Assembly (NCBI GenBank): GCA_963789015.1
Contig: CAWBIU010000001.1
Location: 2,046,001 to 2,110,000 of the forward strand
Origin: JAOPZW01 sp963789015
Lineage (GTDB): Bacteria; Actinomycetota; Thermoleophilia; Solirubrobacterales; Solirubrobacteraceae
Reading direction: 5' to 3'
Length of the DNA: 64,000 nucleotides
The notes under the pieces are model-generated. The model was not told the DNA's origin. It saw nothing but the letters and a program-made list of their open reading frames with translations, and did not search any database. This document shows positions 16,672 to 24,995 of this stretch, in pieces (position 1 is the stretch's first letter; every line of letters starts with the position of its first letter). Both the position numbers and the translations under genes were made by a program.

Positions 16672-17787
16672 TCAGGCCTCCACGAGGCGCAGGCCGGAGA
16701 AGATCTGACGGCGCTGCGGCAGGTCCCAGTTGCGGAAGGTGCGTGTCGCGACGCGCGGCGCGGTCGCCCACGACCCGCCGCGCAGGACGCGGTAGTCGGG
16801 GCCGAAGAAGACCTCGGAGTACTCGCGGTAGGGATGCGGGACGAACCCCGGGTAGCCGCCGAACGTGCTCGACGTCCACTCCCAGACGCGGCCCACGCCG
16901 AGGAGACCTCTGGATCCTCCGGTCCCCTGGTCCCAGGTCGCCGCCTTCTCCCACTCCGCTTCGGTGGGGAGGCGAGCACCATGCGCGCGGGCGTAGGCGT
17001 CGGCCTCGAACCAGGAGAGGTGGCACACGGGAGCATCCGGATGCCCCGCTGCCACGCGAGCGTGGTGCGTGATGTCGTAGTCCTCCTTCCACGCGAAGGC
17101 CTCGCGGTCCCACCATTCACGGCGCTCGTAGCCGCCGCCCTCCACGAAGTGCATCCAGCTCGCGTTCGTGACCGGGCGGCGCGCGATGCGGAACGCCGCG
17201 ACGTCGACCTCGTGGGCCGGGCGCTCGTTGTCGTAGGCGAACCCGCGGGCGCCGGCGCCCATGAGGAACCGGCCATCGGGCACCTCGACCCACTCGCCGC
17301 CGTCGCCCTCGACGGGGTCGAGGTCCGGCTCACCGTCCGGGAGCATCCCGGCGATCTCCATCGCCTGGCGCATCGTCTCGGTGTGCTGCAGCTCGTGGCG
17401 GACGACCATCTCGTGCACGACCGGGTCGGGCGGGCGGTCGGCGACCGCCGCCAGCGTGCGCTCGCGCACCTCGGCGAGGTACTCGCGTGCGCCCGGTGGG
17501 TCGAGCAGCTCGATGTCGCCGCGGACGGCGCGCGGCGTCTCGAACGCGTCGTAACGGGCGGCGAGCTGCGGCTTCAGCAGCGGCTCGCCCGCGAAGCGGT
17601 GCACGAGCCACAGATCCTCGTAGGCGGCGATGTGGCCGAGGTCCCAGACGAGGGGGCTCATGATCGGATCGACCTGTCGTTCCAGGTCGTCGTCGCCGAG
17701 GTGGGCGACGAGGTCGAAGGTGCGCCGGCGCGCGGCTTGGAGGGCGTCGGCGATCGGGGTGGGAGCGTCCACGATCGGATGACTCAT
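16672..17787 (-). CDS. egtB: Ergothioneine biosynthesis sulfoxide synthase EgtB
   Basis: 371 residues: N-terminal DinB-like domain with the three iron-ligand histidines H52 (WDLGHIAAYE), H131 and H135 (RHELQHTE), then a formylglycine-generating-enzyme-like domain (FLMGAGARGFAYDNERPAH, PVTNASWMHFVEGGGYERREWW, RLPTEAEWEKAA, VLRGGSWATA). EgtB joins hercynine to a thiol with O2. Mycobacterial EgtB uses gamma-glutamylcysteine, but organisms without egtA/egtC can use cysteine; absence of those genes here fits the latter without proving it. First gene of the egtB-egtD pair. Confidence 0.93.
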   Translation of the reverse strand: MSHPIVDAPTPIADALQAARRRTFDLVAHLGDDDLERQVDPIMSPLVWDLGHIAAYEDLWLVHRFAGEPLLKPQLAARYDAFETPRAVRGDIELLDPPGAREYLAEVRERTLAAVADRPPDPVVHEMVVRHELQHTETMRQAMEIAGMLPDGEPDLDPVEGDGGEWVEVPDGRFLMGAGARGFAYDNERPAHEVDVAAFRIARRPVTNASWMHFVEGGGYERREWWDREAFAWKEDYDITHHARVAAGHPDAPVCHLSWFEADAYARAHGARLPTEAEWEKAATWDQGTGGSRGLLGVGRVWEWTSSTFGGYPGFVPHPYREYSEVFFGPDYRVLRGGSWATAPRVATRTFRNWDLPQRRQIFSGLRLVEA

Positions 17788-17989
17788 CCGACGACAGGCT
17801 AAACAGGTCGGCCGCTCGGGCCGTGATCAGCCCATGAACGCGGGGCCGCCGGAGGGGGAGCCCGGCCATGCCCGCCGGGGGTTTTCCCCACCCGTGGACG
17901 CCAGGGATCCGCATGGCCGGAGCGGCGCCGCGAACGCAGACTGCATCGCGCACATGCAGGACTTCGATCACTCTCCAAGGAGCCAACGA

Positions 17990-20182
17990 GTGCACGCCAA
18001 CACGTTCGCCGCGCGCGCCGGTCGCTGGAGCGCGCAGCATCGGAAGAAGGCGATCTTCGGGTGGATCGCGTTCGTCATCGCCTCGCTCGTCATCGGCAGT
18101 GCCGTTGGCGTCAAGAGCCCGACCGAGTACATCGGCCCGGGTGAGTCGGGCAACGCCGACCGCCTCGCCAACGACCACTTCCCCAAGGACGCCGGTGAGA
18201 GCGTCCTCATCGAGGCCGGCAAGGGCGGCAGCGTCCGCGACGCCTCGGTCCGCAAGGCGGTCGACGACACGATCGCCGCCGTCTCCTCCAAGCCCGGCGT
18301 GAGCGACGTCGAGTCGCCGTTCGCCAAGGGCAACGAGGGCCAGATCGCCAAGAACGGCGACGCCGTCCTGGTGACCTTCAAGGTCCGCGGGGACGAGGAG
18401 CAGACCGAGAAGGCGATCACGCCGGTCGTCGACGCGGTCCACCGCGTCCAGAGCCAGAACCCCAACGTCACCGTCGGCCAGTTCGGCGAGGCGAGCGCCA
18501 ACAAGGCGCTGTCCAAGTCCTTCGAGGACGACTTCAAGAAGGCCGAGACCCTCTCGCTGCCGATCACGCTCGTGATCCTCGTGGTCGCCTTCGGCGCGCT
18601 CGTCGCCGCGGGCATCCCGCTGCTGCTCGGGTTGACCGCCGTCATGGCGACGCTCGGCCTCGTCGCCATCCCCAGCCAGATCGTGCCGATGGACGACATG
18701 ATCAGCTCGATCATCCTGCTCATCGGCCTGGCCGTCGGCGTCGACTACACGCTCTTCTACCTGCGTCGTGAACGCGAGGAGAAGGCGCGCGGGGCCGGGA
18801 AGCTCGAAGCCGTGCACATCGCCGCCGCCACGTCCGGCCGCGCCGTGCTCGTCTCCGGCTTCACCGTCATGGCCGCGATGGCCGGCATGCTGCTGGCCGG
18901 CGACCGCACGTTCACCTCGCTGGGCATCGGCGCGATCATGGTCGTCGCCGTGGCCATGATCGGCTCGGTCACCGTCGTGCCGGCGCTGCTGGCCGCGCTC
19001 GGCGACAAGGTCGACAAGGGCCGCATCCCGTTCCTGCACCGCCTGCGGCGCGCCGACGGCGAGAGCCGCATGTGGAACGCGATCCTCGACAAGGTCCTGC
19101 GTCGCCCGGCCCTGTCGGCCATCGTCGCGGGCGCGCTGCTCGTCGCCCTGGCCGTGCCCGCGTTCTCGATGCACACGGTCCAGACCGGCACGGACGACCT
19201 CCCGCGCAAGCTCGAGGTCATGCAGGTCTACGACCGCATGCAGGCCGCCTTCCCCGGCGGTGAGATCCCGGCCGTCGTCGCCGTCGAGGCCGACGACGTG
19301 ACCACGCCGGCGATGGCGTCGGCGATCAAGGACCTCGAGCGCAAGGCCGTCGCCACCGGCGAGCTCAACGGCCCGGTCGACGTCCGCGTCAGCCCGGACA
19401 AGCACGTCGCGCTGGTGAACGTCCCGATGGACGGCAACGGGACCGACGCCACGTCGACCCGCGCCCTGGCGGAGCTGCGCGGCGGGATCGTGCAGGACAC
19501 GGTGGGCAGCGCGCCCGGCGTCAAGAACACCTACGTGTCCGGCATGGCGGCGCAGTCCAAGGACTGGAACGACCTGATGGCGTCACGCGCACCGCTCGTG
19601 TTCGCGTTCGTCCTCACGCTCGCGTTCATCCTGCTGCTCGTCACGTTCCGCTCGATCGTGATCCCGATCAAGGCGATCATCCTCAACCTGCTGTCCGTGG
19701 CCGCCGCGTACGGCGTCCTCGTCCTGGTCTTCCAGGAGGGTCTGGGTGAGGGCCTGCTCGGGTTCGAGTCCAACGGCGGCATCACGAGCTGGCTGCCGAT
19801 GTTCCTGTTCGTGATCCTGTTCGGCCTGTCGATGGACTACCACGTGTTCATCCTCAGCCGCGTCCGCGAGGCCTTCGATCGCGGCATGCGGACCGAGGAC
19901 GCGGTCGCCTACGGCATCAAGGCCACGGCGAGCACGGTCACGAGCGCCGCGGTCGTGATGGTCGCCGTGTTCGCGATCTTCGCCACGCTGAGCTCGCTCG
20001 ACTTCAAGCAGATGGGAGTCGGCCTGGCGGTGGCGATCCTGATCGACGCGACGATCGTCCGGGCGGTCCTGCTGCCCGCCACGATGAAGCTCCTGGGCAA
20101 GTGGAACTGGTACCTGCCCAAGTCGCTGAACTGGCTGCCTCGCGTCAGCCACGAGCCGGCGATCGAGGGGGCGAAGGCCTAG
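17990..20182 (+). CDS. MMPL family RND-type transporter
   Basis: 730 residues from GTG 17990, preceded by AAGGAG at 17977-17982 (an ATG at 17954 would extend it upstream but lacks such a site). Two similar halves each have a periplasmic loop and a block of six membrane helices: helix block one around 195-385 with LIGLAVGVDYTLFYLRRERE, and block two around 530-700 with VILFGLSMDYHVFILSRVRE. The GxxxDY motifs are the proton-relay signature of MMPL proteins. Substrates in the family include lipids and drugs; none can be assigned. Long FKQMGVGLAVAILIDATIVRAVLLPA block marks the C-terminus. Confidence 0.92.
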   Translation: MHANTFAARAGRWSAQHRKKAIFGWIAFVIASLVIGSAVGVKSPTEYIGPGESGNADRLANDHFPKDAGESVLIEAGKGGSVRDASVRKAVDDTIAAVSSKPGVSDVESPFAKGNEGQIAKNGDAVLVTFKVRGDEEQTEKAITPVVDAVHRVQSQNPNVTVGQFGEASANKALSKSFEDDFKKAETLSLPITLVILVVAFGALVAAGIPLLLGLTAVMATLGLVAIPSQIVPMDDMISSIILLIGLAVGVDYTLFYLRREREEKARGAGKLEAVHIAAATSGRAVLVSGFTVMAAMAGMLLAGDRTFTSLGIGAIMVVAVAMIGSVTVVPALLAALGDKVDKGRIPFLHRLRRADGESRMWNAILDKVLRRPALSAIVAGALLVALAVPAFSMHTVQTGTDDLPRKLEVMQVYDRMQAAFPGGEIPAVVAVEADDVTTPAMASAIKDLERKAVATGELNGPVDVRVSPDKHVALVNVPMDGNGTDATSTRALAELRGGIVQDTVGSAPGVKNTYVSGMAAQSKDWNDLMASRAPLVFAFVLTLAFILLLVTFRSIVIPIKAIILNLLSVAAAYGVLVLVFQEGLGEGLLGFESNGGITSWLPMFLFVILFGLSMDYHVFILSRVREAFDRGMRTEDAVAYGIKATASTVTSAAVVMVAVFAIFATLSSLDFKQMGVGLAVAILIDATIVRAVLLPATMKLLGKWNWYLPKSLNWLPRVSHEPAIEGAKA

Positions 20183-20217
20183 CCCCTCCCGCCTCACCGG
20201 CCCCTCTCGCACGAGCT

Positions 20218-20245
20218 CGAGCCCCGCGGTGATCCGCGGGGCTCG
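20218..20245 (+). terminator. Hairpin terminator of the MMPL gene
   Basis: A 12-bp perfect stem (20218-20229 with 20234-20245) around a TGAT loop, 35 bases after the MMPL stop and followed by a pyrimidine-rich TCTCGTTCG. It is a strong GC hairpin without a classical U-run, normal for high-GC actinobacteria. Confidence 0.65.
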
Positions 20246-20277
20246 TCTCGTTCGTGGGGGCCAGTCGCTGGCGGGCA

Positions 20278-20316
20278 TTGGTCCCTGATGACCCATATGG
20301 GGTCATACGGGACCAA
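20278..20316. repeat. Long imperfect palindrome upstream of the GlsB-like gene
   Basis: TTGGTCCC and ATGACCC in the left arm are mirrored by GGGGTCAT and GGGACCAA in the right arm around CATATG. Flanking bases (CGCTGGCGGGCA and TTGCCGCCGAGCG) extend the symmetry less perfectly to roughly 80 bases. It stands alone between the MMPL terminator and the GlsB start, 124 bases from that ATG. It could be an operator, a decayed mobile-element end or a structured leader; sequence alone cannot tell. Confidence 0.6.
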
Positions 20317-20440
20317 CATTGCCGCCGAGCGCTGGTGCTCCTCCCTCGGTGCCCTGGCCGCGCACCCACGCGGAACGCGCCGCGGAGACAACGCGACCCG
20401 TGTTTATCCAGCACCAACAACGCGGGAGGACAATCCCCCC

Positions 20441-20725
20441 ATGGGACTGCTCGTCTACCTCATCCTGCTCGTCGTCTCGGGGCTCATCGTCGGAGCCCTC
20501 GCCCGCCTGGCGCTGCCGGGGCCCGATCCGATGGGCATCGGGATGACGATCCTCATCGGGCTCGCCGGGTCGTTCATCGGCGGCCTGGTCATGTACGCGA
20601 TCACCGGCACGAACGGCGCCGGGATCGTCGTCTCGGTCGCGGCCGCGACGCTGATCGTCTACCTGATCCGCCGCTCGCGCGGCGGCAGCATCACCGACCC
20701 GGGGCTGGGCGCGCGCAGGCGCTGA
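20441..20725 (+). CDS. GlsB/YeaQ/YmgE family stress-response membrane protein
   Basis: 94 residues with three membrane helices: GLLVYLILLVVSGLIVGALARLALPGPDPMG, then MTILIGLAGSFIGGLVMYAI and GIVVSVAAATLIVYLIRRSR. GALARLxxPGxDPMGxxxTxLxGxxGSFxGG is the transglycosylase-associated/GlsB signature. Members are induced in stationary phase and envelope stress; biochemical role unknown. GGGAGGA lies at 20424-20430 before ATG 20441. The long palindrome upstream suggests dedicated regulation. Confidence 0.85.
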   Translation: MGLLVYLILLVVSGLIVGALARLALPGPDPMGIGMTILIGLAGSFIGGLVMYAITGTNGAGIVVSVAAATLIVYLIRRSRGGSITDPGLGARRR

Positions 20726-20734
20726 GCGCTCCGC

Positions 20735-21307
20735 TCAGCGGTTCCAGGTACGGATGACCCGCACCTCGCGCTCGAAGCCGAGCACGCAGATCGCGCCCGT
20801 CCCCAGGAAGAGCCGGCCGCCGAAGGAGACCGGCTCCTCGACCCAGCGCGCGCCGAGTGCGCGCAGCACGTGGCCGTGGGCGACGAGGGCGACGTCGCCG
20901 CCGGCCTCGAGCACCTCCTCGATGATCCGGTCGCAGCGCGAGCCGACCTCGTCGGCCGTCTCGCCGTTGGGGACCCCGTCGCGCCACAGGTACCACCCCG
21001 GCCGGTCCTCGCGGATCGACGGCGTCGTGATGCCCTCGTAGTCGCCGTAGTCCCACTCGAGCAGGTCCTCGCGCACCTCGGCGCCCTGCAGGCCGGCCAG
21101 CTCCGCGGTGTCGCGCGCGCGCCCGAGCGGGCTCGTGAGGACGAGCGCGAACGTCTTCCCGCGGACGGCCTCCCCGAGCTCGCGCGCCCGCTCGCGGCCG
21201 CGCTCGGTCAGCGGGACGTCGGTGCGGCCGGTGTGGCGCCCCGTCCGCGACCACTCCGTCTCGGCGTGGCGGATCAGCCACACCTCCTGTCCGGCGTGCT
21301 CACTCAC
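20735..21307 (-). CDS. Histidine phosphatase family protein
   Basis: 190 residues. IRHAETEWSRTGRHTG holds the RHG/RHA catalytic motif (phospho-accepting His), TSPLGRARDTAE is the second Arg motif, LLEWDYGDYEG the Glu region and ALVAHGHVLRALGARW the second catalytic His. It resembles sugar-phosphate or phosphoglycerate-mutase-like phosphatases. It overlaps the end of pgl by eight bases as the last gene of the pentose-phosphate operon, so a sugar-phosphate substrate is plausible but unproven. Confidence 0.88.
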   Translation of the reverse strand: MSEHAGQEVWLIRHAETEWSRTGRHTGRTDVPLTERGRERARELGEAVRGKTFALVLTSPLGRARDTAELAGLQGAEVREDLLEWDYGDYEGITTPSIREDRPGWYLWRDGVPNGETADEVGSRCDRIIEEVLEAGGDVALVAHGHVLRALGARWVEEPVSFGGRLFLGTGAICVLGFEREVRVIRTWNR

Positions 21308-21968
21308 CGAGCGCCGCCGTGTCCGCGATGATCTCGAGCTTGTCGCGGTCGAGCAGCGACGCCGGCACGGCGGGATCCGGTCCGGCGATCACGCGGGCGA
21401 GCATCGGCGCCTTGTCCGCACCGGTCACGAGCAGCACGATCCTCCTCGACTCGTTGAGCTTGGCCAGCGTCAAGGTGACGCGGTCGGACGGCGGCTTGGG
21501 CGAGTCGTGCACCGCCACCGCGACGCCGTCGGCGTCCAGCTCGGGATGTCCCGGGAACAGCGACGCGGTGTGCCCGTCCGGTCCCATCCCGTTCAGCGCG
21601 ACGTCGAGCACGGTGCCGTCGAGCTCCTCCGCGTACGCCTCCGCGGAGGCGTCGCAGCCCAGCTCGGTCGGGACCGGGTGCCACGTCGCCTCCGGGGCGA
21701 CGAGGTTCTCGGTCGCGAGCTTGTGGTTCGACTCGGCGTCGTCGTGCGGCACGCAGCGCTCGTCGCCGTACCACAGGTGGACGTCGCGCCAGTCCGGCAG
21801 CTGGGGCCCGAGCAGCCGGTACACCGCCACGGCGGAGCCGCCCGACAGCGCCACATGGGCCTGGCCGTGCACGGTCCGCGCGCCGTCGATGGCGACGGCC
21901 ATCACCTCGGCGGCGCGTGCGGCGGCCGCGTCCTTGTCGAGCACGCGGGTGACCTGGAGATCGCTCAC
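21300..21968 (-). CDS. pgl: 6-phosphogluconolactonase
   Basis: 222 residues from GTG 21968, which overlaps the GH15 stop by four bases (GTGA). Hydrolyses 6-phosphogluconolactone in the oxidative pentose phosphate pathway. Motifs: HVALSGGSAVAVYRLL (phosphate site), VHLWYGDERCVPHDDAESNH, DVALNGMGPDGHTASLFPGHPE (catalytic His in GHTASLFPG) and RVTLTLAKLNESRRIVLLVTG. It follows zwf, opcA and GH15 in the same transcription unit, giving a coherent functional context. Confidence 0.92.
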   Translation of the reverse strand: MSDLQVTRVLDKDAAAARAAEVMAVAIDGARTVHGQAHVALSGGSAVAVYRLLGPQLPDWRDVHLWYGDERCVPHDDAESNHKLATENLVAPEATWHPVPTELGCDASAEAYAEELDGTVLDVALNGMGPDGHTASLFPGHPELDADGVAVAVHDSPKPPSDRVTLTLAKLNESRRIVLLVTGADKAPMLARVIAGPDPAVPASLLDRDKLEIIADTAALGE

Positions 21969-23893
21969 GGCGGCGTGAGCTCCTGCCGGCGCGACTCGAG
22001 CAGCGGCCGCTCGCGCGCGGCCTGCTCGTCGGCGCGGATCACGTGCATGACCGCGTTGATGAGCGCCAGGTGGGTGAACGCCTGCGGGAAGTTGCCGAGA
22101 TGGCGGCCCGAGCTCGAGTCGATCTCCTCGGCGAACAGCCCGAGCGGCGAGGCATAGCCGAGCAGCTTCTCGCACAGCGCCCGCGCCCGGCCGGAGTCGC
22201 CGATCTCGGCGAGCGCGCTGACCAGCCAGTACGAGCAGATCGCGAACGAGCCCTCGTCGCCGACGAGGCCGTCGTCGGTATCGGAGACCTTGTAGCGGAG
22301 CACGAGGCCGTCCTCGGTCAGCTCGTCGGCGATCGCGTTGACCGTGTCGATCACGCGCGGGTCGTCGGCGGGCAGGAAGCGGACGAGCGGGATGAGCAGG
22401 CACGACGCGTCGAGCGCGTCGGTCTCGTAGTGCTGCGTGAAAACGCCGCGCTCGTCGGTCGCGTTCGCGCACACGTCGGCGTGGATCTCGTCGGCGACGT
22501 CCTGCCAGCGCTCGGCGCGCGAGGTGTCGTTGCGCAGCCGCGCCAGCCGCGCGCCGCGGTCGAGCGCGACCCAGCACATCAGCTTGGAGGAGGTGAAGTG
22601 GCGCTCCTCGCCGCGCACCTCCCAGATCCCGCGGTCGGGCTGGCGCCAGTGCAGGATCGCGTCCTCGACCTGCTTGACGAGGATCTTCCAGGTCGACTCG
22701 GCGAGCCCGTCGCGCGACTTCGTGTGCAGGTAGATCGAGTCCAGCAGGGCGCCCCAGACGTCGTTCTGGCGCTGGTCGTAGGCGCCGTTGCCGATCCGCA
22801 CCGGCTTGGCGCCCTCGTACCCGTCGAGGTGGTCGAGCGTGTGCTCGGGAAGCTCGGTCTCGCCGCCGATCCCGTACATGATCTGCAGCGTGTCCTCCTC
22901 GCTGCCGACCACGTCGCGGATGAAGTAGAAGAAGTCGTTGGCCTCCTCGTCGAAGCCGAGCGTGTAGAGGCCCCACAGCATGAACGTGGAGTCGCGGATC
23001 CACGAGTAGCGGTAGTCCCAGTTGCGCAGGCCGCCGGGCGTCTCGGGCAGCGAGGTGGTCGCCGCCGCGACCATCGCGCCCGTCGGCGCGTAGGTGAGCC
23101 CCTTGAGCGTCAGCGCGCTGCGCTGCAGGTACGTGCGCCACGGGTGGTCGGGGAACTCGCCGCGCGACAGCCACTGATGCCAGAAGTCGGCGGTGAAGAC
23201 GAGGCGGTGATAGGCCTCGTCGTAGCTGCGCGGCGCCTCGTGCTCGCTCCACGACAGGGCGACGAACGCGGTGTCGCCGTCCTGCAGCGTCGAGCGGGCG
23301 CGGGCCCGACCGCCCTCGAAGCCGAGCCGCATGTCGGTGGTCAGGCGCAGCTTGACGTCCTCGCCCTCGCACGTGGCCACCGCCGAGCCGTACCCGGGCC
23401 CGTCGTACTCCCACACGACGCCCTTGCGCCCGTAGTCGGGCTTGGGCTCGCACTCCATGCGCATCTCGACGCGGCCGTTGACGCAGCGCAGCGTGCGCAG
23501 CAGCACGTGGTCGGCGTCGGTGTCGGTGGGCGAGCGGCGATGGCTGTTCGAGCGGTCGCTCTCGTGATGCCACGGCCCGATGAGGAGCACGTCGCGGACG
23601 ATGATCCAGCCCGTGCGCGTGCCCCACGTGGTCTCCATGACCATCGTGCCCGGCACGTAGCGCCGGCCGGCGGGGACCGCGGTGTCGACCGGGCCCAGGT
23701 TGAACACGCCCGCGTCGCGGTCGAGGACCGAGCCGAAGATCGACGCGCCGTCGAAGCGCGGCAGGCACATCCACTCGACGTTCCCGCTCGGCGCGACGAG
23801 CGCGCAGGTCTCGCAGTCCGAGAGGAACGCGTAGTCGGCGATCGGCGGAAACGGGCTCCCGCCCAGCGGTACGTCACCAACGACCTGTCTCAT
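21965..23893 (-). CDS. Glycoside hydrolase family 15 protein (glucoamylase/trehalase-like)
   Basis: 642 residues. An N-terminal beta domain (ADYAFLSDCETCALVAPSGNVEWMCLPRFDG) precedes an (alpha/alpha)6 barrel containing LRNWDYRYSWIRDSTFMLWGLY, typical of bacterial GH15, and a C-terminal block FAICSYWLVSALAEIGDSGRARALCEKLLGYASPLGLFAEEID with the second acidic region. Characterised actinobacterial relatives include trehalases as well as glucoamylases. Position between opcA and pgl suggests release of glucose from a storage glucan or trehalose directly into the pathway; this is inference. No signal peptide, so cytoplasmic. Confidence 0.9.
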   Translation of the reverse strand: MRQVVGDVPLGGSPFPPIADYAFLSDCETCALVAPSGNVEWMCLPRFDGASIFGSVLDRDAGVFNLGPVDTAVPAGRRYVPGTMVMETTWGTRTGWIIVRDVLLIGPWHHESDRSNSHRRSPTDTDADHVLLRTLRCVNGRVEMRMECEPKPDYGRKGVVWEYDGPGYGSAVATCEGEDVKLRLTTDMRLGFEGGRARARSTLQDGDTAFVALSWSEHEAPRSYDEAYHRLVFTADFWHQWLSRGEFPDHPWRTYLQRSALTLKGLTYAPTGAMVAAATTSLPETPGGLRNWDYRYSWIRDSTFMLWGLYTLGFDEEANDFFYFIRDVVGSEEDTLQIMYGIGGETELPEHTLDHLDGYEGAKPVRIGNGAYDQRQNDVWGALLDSIYLHTKSRDGLAESTWKILVKQVEDAILHWRQPDRGIWEVRGEERHFTSSKLMCWVALDRGARLARLRNDTSRAERWQDVADEIHADVCANATDERGVFTQHYETDALDASCLLIPLVRFLPADDPRVIDTVNAIADELTEDGLVLRYKVSDTDDGLVGDEGSFAICSYWLVSALAEIGDSGRARALCEKLLGYASPLGLFAEEIDSSSGRHLGNFPQAFTHLALINAVMHVIRADEQAARERPLLESRRQELTPP

Positions 23894-23920
23894 GGCGCCG
23901 GGAATCTATTCCCCGTCGGC

Positions 23921-24986
23921 TCAGGACACCAACGCCGACGCCGCGGCGAGCGCGGGCCTGTAGATGTGGTCGCGCAGCATCGCGGCGCGAATGCCCTCGC
24001 CGAGGATCCCCGCCTCGCCGCGCGAGGCGCCGAGGACGGTCCACCGCCGCTCGTCGCCCTTGGCGTTGAGGTAGCGGGCCTGCAGCCCGCCCGGCCCGCG
24101 GTCGAGCGACAGCGAGCGGCCCGAGGCGGTGCCGACCGTCAGCCCGGCCAGCCCGCGCACCTGCATGTCGCCCACCGGCTGCAGCTCGATGCTCACGTCC
24201 TGGCGGCGCGCGTGCGCCGAGCCCGCGAGTCCGCCGTTGCGCGCGATGAGCGGGCTGACGCGCCAGTCCAGTCGCGACGCCAGCCAGCCGACGAGGAGCA
24301 GCGCGGCCACCGTCGAGTCGGGCTGGTGGCGCACGCTCACCGAGCTCAGCGTGCGCAGCTCGGGGCGCAGGTGCGGCGGGTCGAACGTCGCGGCCACGCG
24401 CTCGCGCCACGGCGTCGAGCGCAGCCAGGCGAGGTCGACGACGTAGACGCGGTCCAGCAGCATGCGCGCGCGCTCGAGCGCGTCGGAGATGTCGGGCTCG
24501 TCGACGGAGTCCAGCAGCGTGACCTGCGCGATGCCGAGCAGCGCCTCGACCGCCTCGGGGTAGCCGTGCGGCGACCACACGAGCGTCGGCAGGTCGGTGA
24601 CCACGAGCGGGTCGACGATCGTGTCGAGGTGCGCGAGGTGGCCCTCGCCGATGTCCACGACCACCGTCTCGCGCAGGAGCGCGAACTCGCCCGGCTGCGG
24701 GTGGACGTCGGAGGCGATGGTGGCCACCGCGTCGAGCGTCGTGCGGCCCGGCTCGATGGCGCACACGACGGTGCGCGCGGCGTGTGCGCCGCCCGACCTG
24801 GCGCAGGCGGTTGGCGATCTCGCCGCTCCACTGCTTGTCGACGATGCAGACGAGGTTCAGCGACCGCGCGGGCACGTAGCTCGCGTTCTCGGAGTGGCGC
24901 TCGCGCAGCATCGAGCGCAGCGCCTCCTCGATCGCGCCGGGCGTCGTGCCCTGGGCGCTCCAGACGATGTCGCTGACGCCGGGCAT
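23921..24986 (-). CDS. opcA: Glucose-6-phosphate dehydrogenase assembly protein OpcA, interrupted by one frameshift
   Basis: OpcA activates or assembles glucose-6-phosphate dehydrogenase in actinobacteria and cyanobacteria. The first 65 residues (VSDIVWSAQGTTPGAIEEALR, RSLNLVCIVDKQWSGEIANRLRQVG) are in one frame; the rest (VCAIEPGRTTLDAVATIASDVHPQPGEFALLRETV, WLASRLDWRVSPLIARNGGL) is in another. The frames join near 24785-24796 in GGGCGGCGC context; removing one base yields ARTVVCAIEPG and a 354-residue protein, as expected. A sequencing insertion is the simplest reading. The ATG is nine bases past zwf. Confidence 0.85.
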
Positions 24987-24995
24987 CGCCGGCTT

